A DNA stretch of 64,000 nt from Vitrella brassicaformis (Eukaryota; Sar; Vitrellaceae): the NCBI GenBank assembly GCA_001179505.1, contig CDMY01000295.1, positions 375,336-439,335 on the forward strand. Direction: 5' to 3'. Under the pieces are notes generated by a model. That model saw only the letters and a list, made by a program, of their open reading frames with translations, did no database searches and was not told the DNA's origin. Position numbers and translations under genes: made by a program. Positions 1-9,454 of the stretch are shown here, in pieces. The first letter of the stretch is position 1. Each line of letters begins with the position of its first letter.

Positions 1-48
1 CTCTTCTAGTTGGTGCACTCTATTGGAGCCCACCCACCAGTTTCTGCT

Positions 49-1042
49 TCAGTTTGTGGAGCGTCTCGTCCTCTCTCTGCCGCCTGAGGACCGCCCCGTC
101 ACCCTCCCCTCATCATTGTTTCCCCCCTCCTCCCCTCTTTCTTCGTCAGCTTCCTCCCGCTCTTCATCCTCGTCGCTCTTCGCGTCGCCATGGATGCCGA
201 TCTCCTCAAGTGTCCGACCGGCGTTCATCCGAATGCTCCGACCCCACCACTCTCGCTCGTCCTCACCAATCACTAAGTGGCGGTACACGCCCCTCGTGTC
301 GTCGGTGACGTGCTGCTTGATGAACTTGTTGACGCGGGAGAGGGGCGCGGCGTCTTTGGTGGGCAGGAGGGCCAACACGATGTGCGCCACGTCGGGCGGC
401 AGGCCGTCGAGACTCGGACGACCCGAGTAGGGCTGACGAAGAACACAGCGCACAGACACGTGTCTGTACGTGGATATCTCGGTTCATCTCGTTGTGTGGC
501 TTGCCTGGGCTGCTATGGCGTCTGGTGGGAGGGGTTCGTTGGCGATCGGTTGAGGGGCAGGCGGCTTGGCGACGGCCACGCCGCCGAGTGTCTTGATGAG
601 ACCCCGTAGCATGTCATATCGCGACACGACCGACTGATCCAACTTCTGCAGGCTGTTCGACAGCCGCGGCATCTGTCAAGACACACATCAGCACTCACAG
701 ACAGAAGGAGAAAAGTGTGTGTGTGTGTGTGTGTGTACCTTGTCGGCCAGGGTGGGAGTGACGTATGGTCGCACCTCTGAGAGCACAACCGCCGTCTGCG
801 CCTCCAGTAATTTGATCTTCTTCAACAGTGGGACCAGCTGACGCACATTCGCCTTGTCAGCCTGACGGAATGAGGGAACACACGGGCACACACATGGCCG
901 ACAAGTGTGTCTGCGTGTCGTCCATGCAGGTGGGTCTGTCGCTGACCCAGTCTATGATGGGCCGCATCTCTTGGTCCGGCTGCTGGCCTCCGTCTACAGC
1001 TGCACCAGCGCTACATCCACCAACTGAGGGAGAGATCATCAC
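49..1042 (-). CDS. F-box-like protein
   Basis: Four exons read leftwards on the minus strand: about 1042-947, 861-739, 672-505 and 432-49, giving roughly 256 aa. The last exon carries an F-box-like stretch (LPPDVAHIVLALLP, then DAAPLSRVNKF) and ends in an acidic, Arg-rich tail before a stop at 49-51. The upstream exons are helical and charged (QLVPLLKKIKLLEAQ; LQKLDQSVVSRYDMLRGL). Frames agree across all junctions only if the intron at 433-504 uses a GC donor (CAG then GCAAGC). F-box proteins are usually substrate adaptors of SCF ubiquitin ligases; that role is inferred. The start is uncertain: the Met at 1042 is the first in this frame, and an upstream exon is possible. A broken copy of its first exons lies at about 7740-8010. 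Confidence 0.55.
433..504 (-). other. Probable GC-AG intron
   Basis: The upstream exon has no usable GT near its end, and without splicing it would stop at 484. Using CAG|GCAAGC as donor and CGTCAG as acceptor joins both exons in phase 0 and opens the F-box-like reading frame. Confidence 0.5.
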
Positions 1043-1365
1043 GAGAAAGACAGGCGGCCATGAGTGAGTCTGGGCTGTTTCCTCTGTGAGTCCCTCTTCC
1101 CACCTCCGGCAGCAGCAGCAGCGGGCGATGAGCCATCACTGTCCACACGAGGCCTCTTGGCAGCACTCTCGAGAGTGCTGCCACACGCCTGGAAACCAAT
1201 GAGAGATCTGAAGCGATTGCTTCTCTCCCTCTTGATCCGTGCCTGTTGTTACCTACTTGCTTCTCTCTTTTTAGCACAGAAGGGCTTGGCAAAGGCTTCA
1301 AGCGCGCAAATTGCTAGGGTGTTCCAGGAAACCCCTCCAGCTGGACCCCCAATTCCATCGAACAC
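1043..1365. other. Intergenic, start of duplicated block
   Basis: This stretch lies between the divergent F-box-like and kinase genes. Bases about 1020-1200 resemble 8000-8180, including a CAG run and a sequence near GTCCACACGAGGCCTCTTGG. Bases 1300-1344 hold a 45-bp dispersed repeat. No coding exon is supported. Confidence 0.5.
1300..1344 (+). repeat. Dispersed 45-bp repeat, copy 1
   Basis: Core AGCGCGCAAAT followed by TAGGG and CTCCAGCTGG. Other copies lie at about 55849-55887 (minus) and 58050-58094 (plus). All three read, in one frame, as a peptide of the form SAQIxRxxxET. This copy sits 22 bp upstream of the kinase gene's first ATG. Confidence 0.7.
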
Positions 1366-4300
1366 ATGAGGAAGAAATTCGAGCACGCTATCGGCCTGCC
1401 TGCCGACGTGGATGGTGGCAGAGGTGGGAGGCAGAAGGAGGGCTTGAAGGAGCGGGGCGACGAGGCCATGACCAAGGGGCAGCTGCCGAAGGAGCCGCCC
1501 GAGGCCTCAGAGGGCCGACCACTCAGCCACACTCCGCCGTCAGCTCCCCGCCCCGCCGTGCGATTCGGCAGCGACAGCCCCCAATCAAGCCAGCCCCTCC
1601 CCACGGCCCAGCAGCCCCTGTCGCCCCTACGACCGCCGTCTTCGAGTGAGTCCGACTCCGACTCCGACTCCGATTCTGATTCTCGTTCCTCCCCTTCTTT
1701 CCCACGGGCCTCCCGGCCATCACACTCTGCCGACCAAGACATTCTGACCCCTTCCAGTGGACCAGATGATGCACCGCCGCAGCCCTCATCTCCCAGTGCG
1801 TCCCCCGAATCGTCGACGACGGGGGAGCAGCTGGAGAGCCCTACCGTCAACGAAAGTCTCCCCCTGGAGCCGCTGGGGCTGTCACATGCGAAGTCCGCGA
1901 GAACGGAAGAAGAAGTGCTGTCGGAATGGAAGCAGGTGAGAGCGACACGGGTATCAGAGGTGCGAGTATGTATTAAGTTTTGTGTGTCTGTCTGTCTGTC
2001 TGTCTGCAGATGAAGGAGCGTCTCTTTAAGAATGCACCACCCGAGCTCAAGACGGAGGCCGGCGAGCGGGTGTTATCGAAAAAGTTTAAGGGCATGAAGG
2101 GCATGAAGAAGCTCCTTGCCGGGACGGTTTACTGCTACGACAGCCGTGAGGCAAGCTCTGCCTCTGATTCCCTACTGAGAGCCCCACTGACGCTCACCGA
2201 GGAGAAACAACTCGAGGATGTGGCGGGAAAGGGAGCTCTCATATTCAAGAAGATCGACCGTGGCAACACACAAGTACTGATTCCGAAGCATACAGCAGCC
2301 TCCTGGCGCTCATTTGCCGTTGGTGTGTGGGTGTGTGTGCGTGCGTGCAGTCGTCTGAATCCTCTGAGTCATCAACTCTTCCAGAGGTGGTGGTTCATGC
2401 GTGGCTGTCGATGCACGCTCGCCAAGAGGTCAGACGACTGGCCCCGAAGCTCTACGGCATCGTCAGTACTAAGAAGAAAGACCAAAGGCTGGGAACGGAG
2501 TCAACGGACCACTGGAGTGTCAGCGGTGAGTGAGTCGGCACCAGACGCGTAGTGCGCCGCCGTAACCGTGGTGCTCTTTCATTTGTTGGTCGATGTCCGT
2601 CTGTCAGAGTTCATCTCTGGTGGCTCACTGGATCGTAGGGATGCGCAGGAGATGCTTAGAAAGATGTCTTTTGCTGAGAAGGCCAATCTCTGCCTTCAGG
2701 TCAGTCCGCCCCCCGCACCCTGTCCATCTCGTGCTTCAATGTGTCTCATTCTCGTTGCGTTTGCTGTGTCACCTTCCCGTTGTTATGGGTGCAGTTGTTG
2801 CGTCACGTTGAGGAGCTTCATTTGCTGGGCATCGCACACGGCGACCTGTCGCTGGGAAACCTGCTGTTACGCCGACGAGGCCGCGGCTACGAACTACTCC
2901 TCAACGACTTCGAGACTGCTGGTACGGACACGACAGCGATTGACGCCTTGCCTGGCGTCTTGCACTCGCACACACCGCCACGCACACACTCTACGCTGTC
3001 ATGGATTTGCTCTGCCTGTTTGTTGAGTGCAGTGGCTGCTTTGGACAAGAAAGGAGAGGAGAAGTGGCTCGAGGCATATGAAATAAGAGGAAAAGGAGGC
3101 ACCAAGCCGTTCATGGCCCCAGAGAAATACCTCATGTCGCCGTTCGCCCAGGGGGGCAAAGACCAGGACGGCAGAAGCGATGGCGGCAGCCAGGACTGCT
3201 CGAAGGACCTCGTTTGGTAAGGACCTAATGCACAAGTGTGTGTGCTGCGCGGCAAGGGAGACATGATTGTGTGTGTCCTTTACAGGTGTCCATTTCGCAA
3301 TGACATATGGGCTTGCGGGGTGCTTATCTACATGATCCTCAAGAACGGCATCGAGCCGTGGAAGATGGCAGACGAGGACAACAACGAATTCAAGTCCTTC
3401 GCAAACGAGGTCAGCTCAGGACAGAGAAACACAGCATTAGTGTTTGATGTACCTATGTGTGTGCATCTGTGCAGCATAAGTACAACTTGGTCAGCTTTGC
3501 CCAGGCCGTCTCTGAAATGGAAACAAAAGTCCTCGGTGAGTACTCATGCGGGCAGCCAACCGGGTCGAATACATACACGCATTCCTCTTCTGTTCCTCTC
3601 TGTGCGCAGACGTCGCTGGCAGTGCACTGGCCATGGACCCAATACAGCGCCCTTCCATGGAAGAGATGGTGGAGAAACTCGGGCACGCCATCGGCCTGCC
3701 CACCGATGGGAAAGGTGGCAGCGGTGGGCGGAAGAAGGAGGGCTTGAAGGAGCGGGGCGACCAGGTCATGACTGAGGGGCAGCTGCCGATTAGAGAGCCG
3801 CCCGAGGCCTCAGAGGGCCGACCACTCAGCCACACTCCGCCGTCAGCTCCCCGCCCCGCCGTGCGATTCGGCAGCGACGGTCCCCAATCAAGCCAGCCCC
3901 TCCCCACGGCCCAGCAGCCCCTGTCGCCCCTACGGCCGCCGTCTTCGAGTGAGTCCGACTCCGACTCCGACTCCGATTCTGATTCTCGTTCCTCCCCTTC
4001 TTTCCCACGGGCCTCCCGGCCATCACACTCTGCCGACCAAGACATTCTGACCCCTTCCAGTGGACCAGATGATGCACCGCCGCAGCCCTCATCTCCCAGT
4101 GCGTCCCCCGAATCGTCGACGACGGGGGAGCAGCTGGAGAGCCCTACCGTCAACGAAAGTCTCCCCCTGGAGCCGCTGGGGCTATCACATGCGAAGTCCG
4201 CGAGAACGGAAGAAGAAGTGCTGTCGGAATGGAAGCAGGTGAGAGCGACACGGGTATCAGAGGTGCGAGTATGCATTAAGTTTTGTGTGTCTGTCTGTCT

Positions 4301-6471
4301 GTCTGTCTGTCTGCAGATGAAGGAGCGTCTCTTCAAGAATGTACCACCCGAGCTCAAGACGGAGGCCGGCGAGCGGGTGTTATCGAAAAACTTTAACCGT
4401 CATATGGAAGAGTTCCCTGACTTCCCGATCTACCTCTATGACCTTGAGGACATCCGCTCCGGCTCCAAAGCGCCACTCTTGTCGGAAAAGCCATTAATAC
4501 TCGCCAAGAAACGGCTCCAGAACGTGGCAGAGGGGGGAGTGCTCATGTTTAAAAGGATTGACCGTCGTCACATACAGGTAGTGTTATCGGAGCATACAGC
4601 AGCCTCCTGGAGCTCATTTGCCGTTGTTGTGTCTGTGTGCAGTCATCAGTTCCTGAGGTGGTGATTCATGCGTGGCTATCACAGCACGCTCGCAAAGAGG
4701 TCAAGCGAATGGCCCCGAAGCTCTATGGCATCGTCAGCACTGAGGGGGGAGAACAATGGAGTGTCAGCGGTGAGTGAGTCGATACCAGAAACAAACTCGC
4801 CAATGCGCACCGTGGCCATGACGCCCTTTCATGTGTTGGTCGATGTCCGTCTATCAGAGTTCATCTCTGGTGGCTCACTTGATGATTGTAATGCGCGGGA
4901 GATGCTTGGGAACATGTCTCTGGCTGAGAAGGCCAATCTTTGCCTTCAGGTCAGTCCGCCGCCCCGCACCCTGTCCATCTCGTGCTTCAATGTGTCTCAT
5001 TCTCGTTGTCTTTGCTGTGTCTCCCTCTCATTGTCTTGGGTGTAGTTGTTGCGTCACGTCAAGGCGCTGCATTCGCTGGGCATCGCACACGGCGACCTGT
5101 CGCTGGCCAACCTGCTGTTGCGGCGACAAGGCGACGGCTACGAACTACTCCTCAACGACTTCGAGACTGCTGGTACGGACACGACAGCGATTGGCGCCTT
5201 GCCTGGCGTCTCGCACTCGCACACACGCCACGCACACACTCTACGCGGTCATGGATTTGCTCTGCCTGTTTGTGGCGTGCAGTGGCTGGTTTGGACAAGA
5301 AAGGAAAGGAGAAAAGGATCGAGACATGTGGAATAAGAGGAAAAGAAGGCACTAAGCCGTTCATGGCCCCAGAGAGATATCTCATGTCGTCGTTCGCCCA
5401 GAGGAGCAGAGACGAGGGCGACACGGGCGATGGCGGCAACCCAAACGGCTCGAAGGACCTCGTGTGGTAAGGACGTAATGCACAAGTCTGTGTGCTGAGC
5501 GGCAAGGGAGACATGATTGTGTGTGCCGTCTGCAGGTGTCCATTCCGCAATGACATATGGGCTTGCGGGGTGCTTATCTACACGATCCTCAAGAACCGCA
5601 GGTGCACGTGGGAAAGGCCAGACGCTGAGGCCAACGACGATTTCAAGTCCTTCGCAAACGAGGTCAGCTCAGAAACCAGGACAAAGAAACACACCATGAG
5701 TGATTTATCTGTGTGTGCATCCGTGCAGCACAAGTACAACTTGGTCAGCTATGCAGGGGCCGTCTCTGCAATGGAAACAAAAGTCCTCAGTGAGTACTCA
5801 TGTGGGCAGCCAGCCGGGTCGAATACATACACGCATTCCTCTTCTGTGCCTCTCTGTGCGCAGATGTCGCTGGCAGTGCGCTGGCCATGGACCCAATGCA
5901 GCGCCCTTCCATGGAAGAAATGGTGAAGAAGCTCAAGCACGCCATCGGCCTGCCCACCAACGGGAAAGGCGGCAGCGGTGGGCGGAAGAAGGAGGGCTTG
6001 GAGGAGCGGGGCGACCAGGTCATGACTGAGGGGCAGCTGCCGATTAGAGAGCCGCCCGAGGCCTCAGAGGGCCGACCACTCAGCCACACCCCGCCGTCAG
6101 ATCCCCGCCCCGCCCTGGATTCAAGCCAGCCCCTCCTCACGGCCCAGCAGCCCCGGTTGCCCCCGCAGCTGCCGTCTCCGAGTGAGTCGCGCGCCTCCCA
6201 GCTGGCTCAAGAGACGCCACCTGACGGACCAGATGGTGCACCGCGGCAGCCCTCACCTCTCCGTGCGCGTCTCTGTCGTGTCCGCGAGGGGACAGGCAAC
6301 GAGGGCTTCCTGCAGTCAACCGCCAGCTCAAGACTGAAAGAAGTCCAGCAACAGCCGTGTTTGCCACCAGCGCGTCTCCGTCGCCTGCGCTGGGTGACAG
6401 GCAACGAGCGCTTCCTGCAGTCCACCGCCAGCTCAAGACTAAAGGAAGTTCAGCGACGTGTGCGGGGCTGA
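1366..6471 (+). CDS. Two-unit divergent protein kinase repeat protein
   Basis: About 17 exons encode roughly 1,270 aa as two kinase-like units. Each unit has a Ser/Pro/Asp-rich linker, a beta-3-like segment (LMFKRID in unit 2), a hinge (EFISGGSL), a catalytic loop HGDLSLxNLLL (HRD changed to HGD), LNDFETA where DFG is expected, GTKPFMAPE, and NDIWACGVLIY. No clear Gly-rich loop is seen. Exon 3610-4238 encodes the last C-lobe helix of unit 1 (MDPIQRPSMEEMVEKL) and the whole linker of unit 2 without a stop, so the units are fused. After unit 2 the tail (5864-6471) ends in a duplicated peptide containing FLQSTASSRLKEVQ. Intron positions match between units, so the array arose by DNA duplication. 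The start at 1366 is where the reading frame opens; upstream similarity to the C-lobe exon is out of frame. Catalytic Asp and Asn are kept, but DFE makes activity uncertain. Confidence 0.7.
1645..1686 (+). repeat. Ser-Asp coding microsatellite
   Basis: A TCCGAC repeat inside the linker encodes alternating Ser and Asp. The same tract occurs at about 3952-3988 in unit 2 and, altered, at about 62656-62690 in the distal copy. Confidence 0.7.
6283..6470 (+). repeat. Tandem duplication in kinase-repeat C-tail
   Basis: Two direct copies of roughly 100 bp, each encoding RLRR/RLCR-type basic residues and then TGNExFLQSTASSRLKEVQ. They form the last coding sequence of the kinase-repeat gene. Unit 1's C-lobe has no such tail because it runs straight into the next linker. 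Confidence 0.65.
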
Positions 6472-6978
6472 GTTCGTGACTGTGATTTATGGTGACCACC
6501 TTTGATTTAGCGGGGCTGATCGATCAATCGCTTTTGGGAGGGACTTTCTGGTTTAGTCGTAAGTGCTCTGATAGCATGACATGACAGCAATGGACTTGAT
6601 TGATTGAATGCACTCACACATACCAACATACATGGGATGACCACATGAACACACGCCAGTCCGTCCTCAGACGCCATCATGTCGCCCATGTCACTCGGGG
6701 ACAATTGACGATGCACTGACACCACATATATGCTCTTCCGCCCGCCGCTCCCATCACTGTGTCCAACCAGTCAGCTATCGACACAGAAACACATCCATGC
6801 ACTAAGAAGGGGCTATGCACATGGCAGCCGCGCCAGGTCTAACGATACACATGGCCGCCAAGAGTCGTCACCCGACTGGCTCTCATCGGCAGTCAGCCCA
6901 TAATGCGCTGTTTCTATCTGATCGATGCACTACTCGGCAACCGCGTGGGACGCGGCCTCCCTGCTCTCTCCCTCCCTC
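6472..6978. other. Intergenic between convergent genes
   Basis: No coding exon seen. Bases about 6750-6930 resemble about 60885-61060 (shared phrases such as GTCCAACCAGTCAGC and GTCAGCCCATA), so part of this spacer is duplicated near the distal kinase copy. Confidence 0.5.
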
Positions 6979-7695
6979 TCAGCACGCGCAAAACTCGAAC
7001 GCCCGTGCATTCTTATCTAAGAAAGCAGCGCCGGACACCATCTTGTTTATCGGGTCACAATCACATAGCGAGACAGTGATGGAGGTGGTGTGAGGGTATA
7101 GGGTGCACTCGGAGATGGCAGGCACCTCTGAGGAACCCAGTGCTTCCACACAGACCCTCTCTAGCTTGACAGTGGGGGGCAGCTGCGACAGGCAAAACGC
7201 TGCCACACCCAGGTTGGGCAACGAGGCCAGATCTGTCGTGAGCCTGTCTAACGTGCCCAGCAACGTGCCCAGCAACGTGCCCAGGCCATTGGGCCCCACA
7301 GGCATCTCATGACACACCCTCCGGAAGCCGTCGCCCATGGTGAGGGTGAGATGGGTGATGTTGGGCAGGTGGCGATTGCCACCAGTGGTGTCGCTCCTCG
7401 CGGCCATCCACTGAGGCACACTCGAGAAGGCCGTGGACGACCCCAGCCTCTTCACCGATAGCGTGGTGGCCGTTGTGGAAGACAGCAGGCCGGCCACGAC
7501 TGGTGTAGAGGCTTCCCGCCACACTGGAGAGTGACCTGCATTCAGACAGAAGGACAGGACACAAAAGGAGCAGGAATGAATGTTCGTCTTTTTGTCGCCT
7601 CGATCGATATATCTTGATGCGCTGCTCACCTTATCAGCCGTGCCGCTCGTCTTTCTTATCATTCTCGCCATAAGGCAGTGGGTGCAGGAGGGCAA
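6979..7695 (-). CDS. LRR-like fragment, possibly pseudogene
   Basis: A 238-codon open frame reads through. Its C-terminal two thirds look like a leucine-rich segment (LPNITHLTLTMGDGFRRV; LASLPNLGVAAFCLSQLPP), in the style of the F-box/LRR protein at 9455-11959. A plausible intron (donor AAG|GTGAGC near 7630, acceptor TGCAG near 7540) would shift the frame to a stop, so either the ORF is unspliced or the locus has decayed. A broken F-box-type N-terminal block lies immediately upstream at 7740-8010. Together they look like a degraded paralogue of the F-box-like family. A short tandem repeat (AACGTGCCCAGC, 7251-7282) gives repeated LGTL residues. Function is not assignable. Confidence 0.4.
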   Translation of the reverse strand: MPSCTHCLMARMIRKTSGTADKVSSASRYIDRGDKKTNIHSCSFCVLSFCLNAGHSPVWREASTPVVAGLLSSTTATTLSVKRLGSSTAFSSVPQWMAARSDTTGGNRHLPNITHLTLTMGDGFRRVCHEMPVGPNGLGTLLGTLLGTLDRLTTDLASLPNLGVAAFCLSQLPPTVKLERVCVEALGSSEVPAISECTLYPHTTSITVSLCDCDPINKMVSGAAFLDKNARAFEFCAC

Positions 7696-7739
7696 GTGAT
7701 GAGATCTCTGGCACAGTCGACAGCCAGCTCAGTCGCCCT

Positions 7740-8010
7740 CCACTCGACCGTGCACTTGACGGAGCTCTGATCTGCTTCAACAGCGGGACTTCAACAGCGG
7801 GACCAACTGACGCACATTCGCCTTGTCAGCCTGACGGAATGAAGGAACACACGGACACACACATGGCCGACAGCTGTGTCCGCGTGTGCCGTTCATTGTA
7901 GGTGGTTGTGTTGCTTACCCAATCTACGATGGGCCGCATCTCTTGGTCCGGCTGCTGGCCTCCACCCACAGCAGTGCTACATCCAAATTGGCTACATCCG
8001 CCACCCACTG
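7740..8010 (-). pseudogene. Broken copy of F-box-like gene 5' exons
   Basis: The sequence aligns with bases about 740-1042. The first exon (QQPDQEMRPIVDW, with a good GTAAGC donor) and the second exon (ADKANVRQLVPLLK) are recognisable. A 14-bp tandem duplication (TTCAACAGCGGGAC, about 7777-7804) then breaks the second exon's frame. It is a decayed paralogue lying with the LRR-like fragment downstream of it. Confidence 0.6.
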
Positions 8011-8580
8011 AGAGAGACCATCACGAAAAAGGCAGCCAGCCATCAAAGAGTGAGTCTGGCTGTTCCCTTTACGAGTTCCTGTCCCCACCTCTGGATGCAG
8101 CAGCAGCAGCAGCAGCAGCAGCGGCTGATGAGCCATCATTGTCCACACGAGGCCTCTTGGCAACACTCTCGTCAGCTCCGCCAGACACCAAGGGGCATCT
8201 CTTTCGCGAATAACAACAACACAACGGAGCGTCCACCGCTCTCTCAGCTGTATGTGCATCACCACGGTGATGGTATCACGGCATCCCAGCGCTACCCTCC
8301 ACCTCCCAAGTCGATTAGATCTGCGAGCCGGAGGTTCTAGATGTTCGTTGACTTGTTGAGGCGTCGTCGCAGCTCAGGAGGCTCGACAGACACCCTCCTG
8401 CTGTTAGTTTGTCAGATCTTTCCATTCGCTGATTTGTGACTCGTCTCTCGGAGAGCTGTCGGCCTTTCTGGTGCTGCGGAGCCTCCCAGGCGTCCCATCC
8501 CAGCCCATCTGGCCACACACGAGTTGCGCTGTAGCTCCTGTTCCTCTTCCACCATGCGCCAAGTCAGCATGTACCGCTTC
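8011..8580. other. Intergenic with duplicated segments
   Basis: Bases 8011-8200 continue the block duplicated from about 1020-1200, with an expanded CAG run at 8098-8122. Bases about 8500-8590 are a diverged copy of 9400-9490. No exon is supported. Confidence 0.5.
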
Positions 8581-8590
8581 CTACTCCCCG
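8500..8590. repeat. Direct repeat, copy of 9400-9490
   Basis: Shares with about 9400-9490 the order CACGAGTTG, GCTCCTG, CTCTTC, ATGCGCCAA, TCAGCATGT, CCGCTTCCT and CCCGTCG. The second copy contains the start codon and first codons of the F-box-like gene at 9455. This one overlaps the stop of the secreted-protein gene. Confidence 0.65.
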
Positions 8591-9182
8591 TCGATGGTCA
8601 TGTCCACAACAATGCCTTCGGAGGACACCTGCGTGGCGGTGTCTTGGGCAAACTGTCGCAGCGTGGTCTCGTTGCGGAAGAGGCCCCGCCATTTATGAAA
8701 TGACGAGCCGAGGAGCAGCCGCATCGAGCCGCTGTCGGCGGTGAACGGGTCGTCCCTCGCGAGTGCCGCCGACACGCCCTGCCGTCGGAGGTCGAACAAC
8801 CGCTGCTCAACGTGGAGGAAGTGCAGCTGAAAGAGCACTGTGTCGAGCTGAATGTTGGCGGGCTTGAAGAGCCGGCGAGCTGTGGCAGGGATGGACTTGA
8901 CCAGCTGCGTGTATTTGACGTCCACAGCACCTGCAACACCCACAACACGAGCAGCCAGAAAGCACATCATTGTCAGTCTGCCTGTCTGCCCTCTTTCTCC
9001 TTACTCGGCTGATCCCCTTGTTCTGTGTCGTCCAGGTCAGTGTCGTTGCCTCCGCGGGTGTTGGGCTGCTCGAGCTCCACCCAAAGCTCCGTCTGGGCGT
9101 CTTGCGGCTCCTGCCCGTCGCATTGTGAGAAAAGCAAAAAGAGCAGCAAACCAAAACTCAAAACACCCAAAGAGACCATCAT
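8581..9182 (-). CDS. Secreted hypothetical protein
   Basis: Two exons, 9182-9005 and 8930-8581, with a GTAAGG donor and CTGCAG acceptor in phase 1; about 175 aa. The N-terminus is a clear signal peptide (MMVSLGVLSFGLLLFLLFSQ) followed by an acidic stretch (NDTDLDDTEQGDQ). The mature part is a mixed alpha/beta-looking domain with no recognised family (VDVKYTQLVKSIPATARRLF; FQLHFLHVEQRLFDL; GSSFHKWRGLFRNETTL), ending VVDMTIDGE. It has one possible N-glycosylation site (NET) and no further membrane segment, so it is probably exported to the endomembrane system or outside the cell. Its 3' end overlaps a sequence resembling the first exon of the next, opposite-strand gene. Confidence 0.65.
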
Positions 9183-9454
9183 GGATGACCCGTACTATTA
9201 TTTCGGCAACATAACGCTTCGGGTCGACGCGCTCACGGCTGCGGTCAACATCCCGCGTGATTCCCTCGTATTTCTCATTCGGTGAGTCCAGCTGCTGAGG
9301 GAACGCTGCCTGCCTTTCGGCTGCTGTTGGGCATCTGGTGTCACACGAGTCCATCCTTGGGTGAGCAGACGAGTCCTTTTGATCCGCCGGTCCTTCTGGT
9401 AGCCAAACACGAGTTGTGCTGCGAGGAGCTCCTGCTCCTCTTCGATCCGCGGGG

